A stretch of DNA of 64,000 nucleotides from Hyphomicrobium_A sp963722495 (GTDB lineage Bacteria; Pseudomonadota; Alphaproteobacteria; Rhizobiales; Hyphomicrobiaceae): contig CAVRND010000008.1 in NCBI GenBank assembly GCA_963722495.1, positions 186,001-250,000 on the forward strand. Reading direction: 5' to 3'. The notes beneath the pieces were generated by a model. It ran no database searches and had not been told where the DNA came from. It was given only the letters and a program-made list of their open reading frames with translations. Below are positions 63,660-64,000 of the stretch, in pieces (positions within the stretch are counted from its first letter, which is position 1; every line of letters begins with the position of its first letter). The position numbers and the translations under genes were made by a program.

Positions 63660-64000
63660 GTGGTCAGGGTCCGTGCCAACTCGAAGGCGGCGCGGAAGTC
63701 GTAGTGCACCGGCTTGTCGGAGGTGAGCATGCGCTTGAAGAGACCGGATTCGGTCTTGTATTTGATGTCGCCGATGGCGAGCGGGCCAACGCCGAGGGCA
63801 TTGCAGCCCGGCAGCGGCGCGCCGTCCATGAACAGCTCCATGCCTTCGACGCCCGGCGGCGGCACGGCGTTGACGTCAGCGACGACGAGCAGGTTCTTGG
63901 CGAGCGCTTTGTCCTCGGCGCTGATGACGCGCACGCCGGCGGCGGCGGCGGCGAAGATCACCTCGGCATCGGCGATGATCGCGCGCTTTGCCTCCTCGGT
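63656..64000 (-). CDS. mtdB: NAD(P)-dependent methylene-H4MPT dehydrogenase, C-terminal part
   Basis: Partial: the gene runs off the right end of the window, so only the last about 114 residues are seen. EVIFAAAAAGVRVISAEDKALAKNLLVVADVNAVPPPGVEGME is the C-terminal half of the Rossmann domain, and LGVGPLAIGDIKYKTESGLFKRML the end typical of MtdB/MtdA. It oxidises methylene-H4MPT to methenyl-H4MPT. MtdB rather than MtdA is inferred from the operon with mch. First known gene of the minus-strand operon mtdB-ATP-grasp-mch-ATP-grasp-CitG-like. Confidence 0.92.
   Translation of the reverse strand, partial: TEEAKRAIIADAEVIFAAAAAGVRVISAEDKALAKNLLVVADVNAVPPPGVEGMELFMDGAPLPGCNALGVGPLAIGDIKYKTESGLFKRMLTSDKPVHYDFRAAFELARTLTT

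Noticed and set aside
1..64000. Prophage, insertion sequence or tRNA genes
   Set aside because: No integrase, transposase or phage structural protein is recognisable, and I found no tRNA or rRNA gene; only small palindromic elements are present.

Overview
The window is about 64 kb of GC-rich DNA from a methylotrophic alphaproteobacterium. Hyphomicrobium or a close relative in the Hyphomicrobiales is the best fit. The evidence is a lanthanide-type methanol dehydrogenase module (xoxF-xoxG-xoxJ) together with the tetrahydromethanopterin/methanofuran C1 pathway (fhcBADC, fae, mch, mtdB and cofactor-biosynthesis genes). UvrB also carries the long C-terminal tail seen in alphaproteobacteria. The taxonomic call is inference; there is no rRNA gene here.

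Layout. 0-29 kb is a mixed housekeeping and accessory region: a frameshifted secreted protein, a GST-like protein, an odd lower-GC hypothetical gene, a ClpP-like membrane protein with an in-frame stop, DUF502, DUF2252 (bracketed by two copies of the UvrB tail), uvrB, tandem DUF1223 proteins, a methyltransferase, DUF4142, an autotransporter, an EAL-domain protein, YceI, an FBT/MFS-like transporter, a host-attachment-type protein, and a probable copper locus (DUF2946, TonB receptor, YcnI-PCuAC fusion). It ends with a universal stress protein and a DUF1194 VWA protein, among several intergenic palindromic repeats.

30-50 kb is the C1 core. fhcBADC (minus strand) is divergent from a MxaD-like SRPBCC protein and a YVTN propeller. 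Then come two secreted proteins of unknown function, a SoxYZ-like carrier and a metallohydrolase of the quinoprotein relay type, xoxF, xoxG, xoxJ and a CLKDCW-motif protein. A minus-strand five-gene operon resembling the lanthanide-utilisation (lut) ABC transporter follows. XoxF oxidises methanol to formaldehyde (or formate) in the periplasm, XoxG takes the electrons, Fae condenses formaldehyde with H4MPT, MtdB and Mch oxidise the adduct, and FhcABCD releases formate.

50-64 kb: a long plus-strand operon starts with a small secreted protein and a NitT/TauT-type ABC importer and runs with tiny gaps or overlaps into methanofuran/H4MPT biosynthesis genes (mfnB, FolB-like, mfnE, dihydropteroate synthase-like, DUF447). 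Beyond it lie an H4MPT-linked hydantoinase-like protein, a HisA-like protein, fae, and a minus-strand operon mtdB-ATP-grasp-mch-ATP-grasp-CitG-like that leaves the window at its right end.

Sequence quality: many genes in 0-25 kb and 53-61 kb are split by single-base shifts, although the conserved protein continues in another frame. This looks more like assembly error than decay, but it cannot be settled from the sequence alone. Coordinates of split genes span the whole reconstructed gene.
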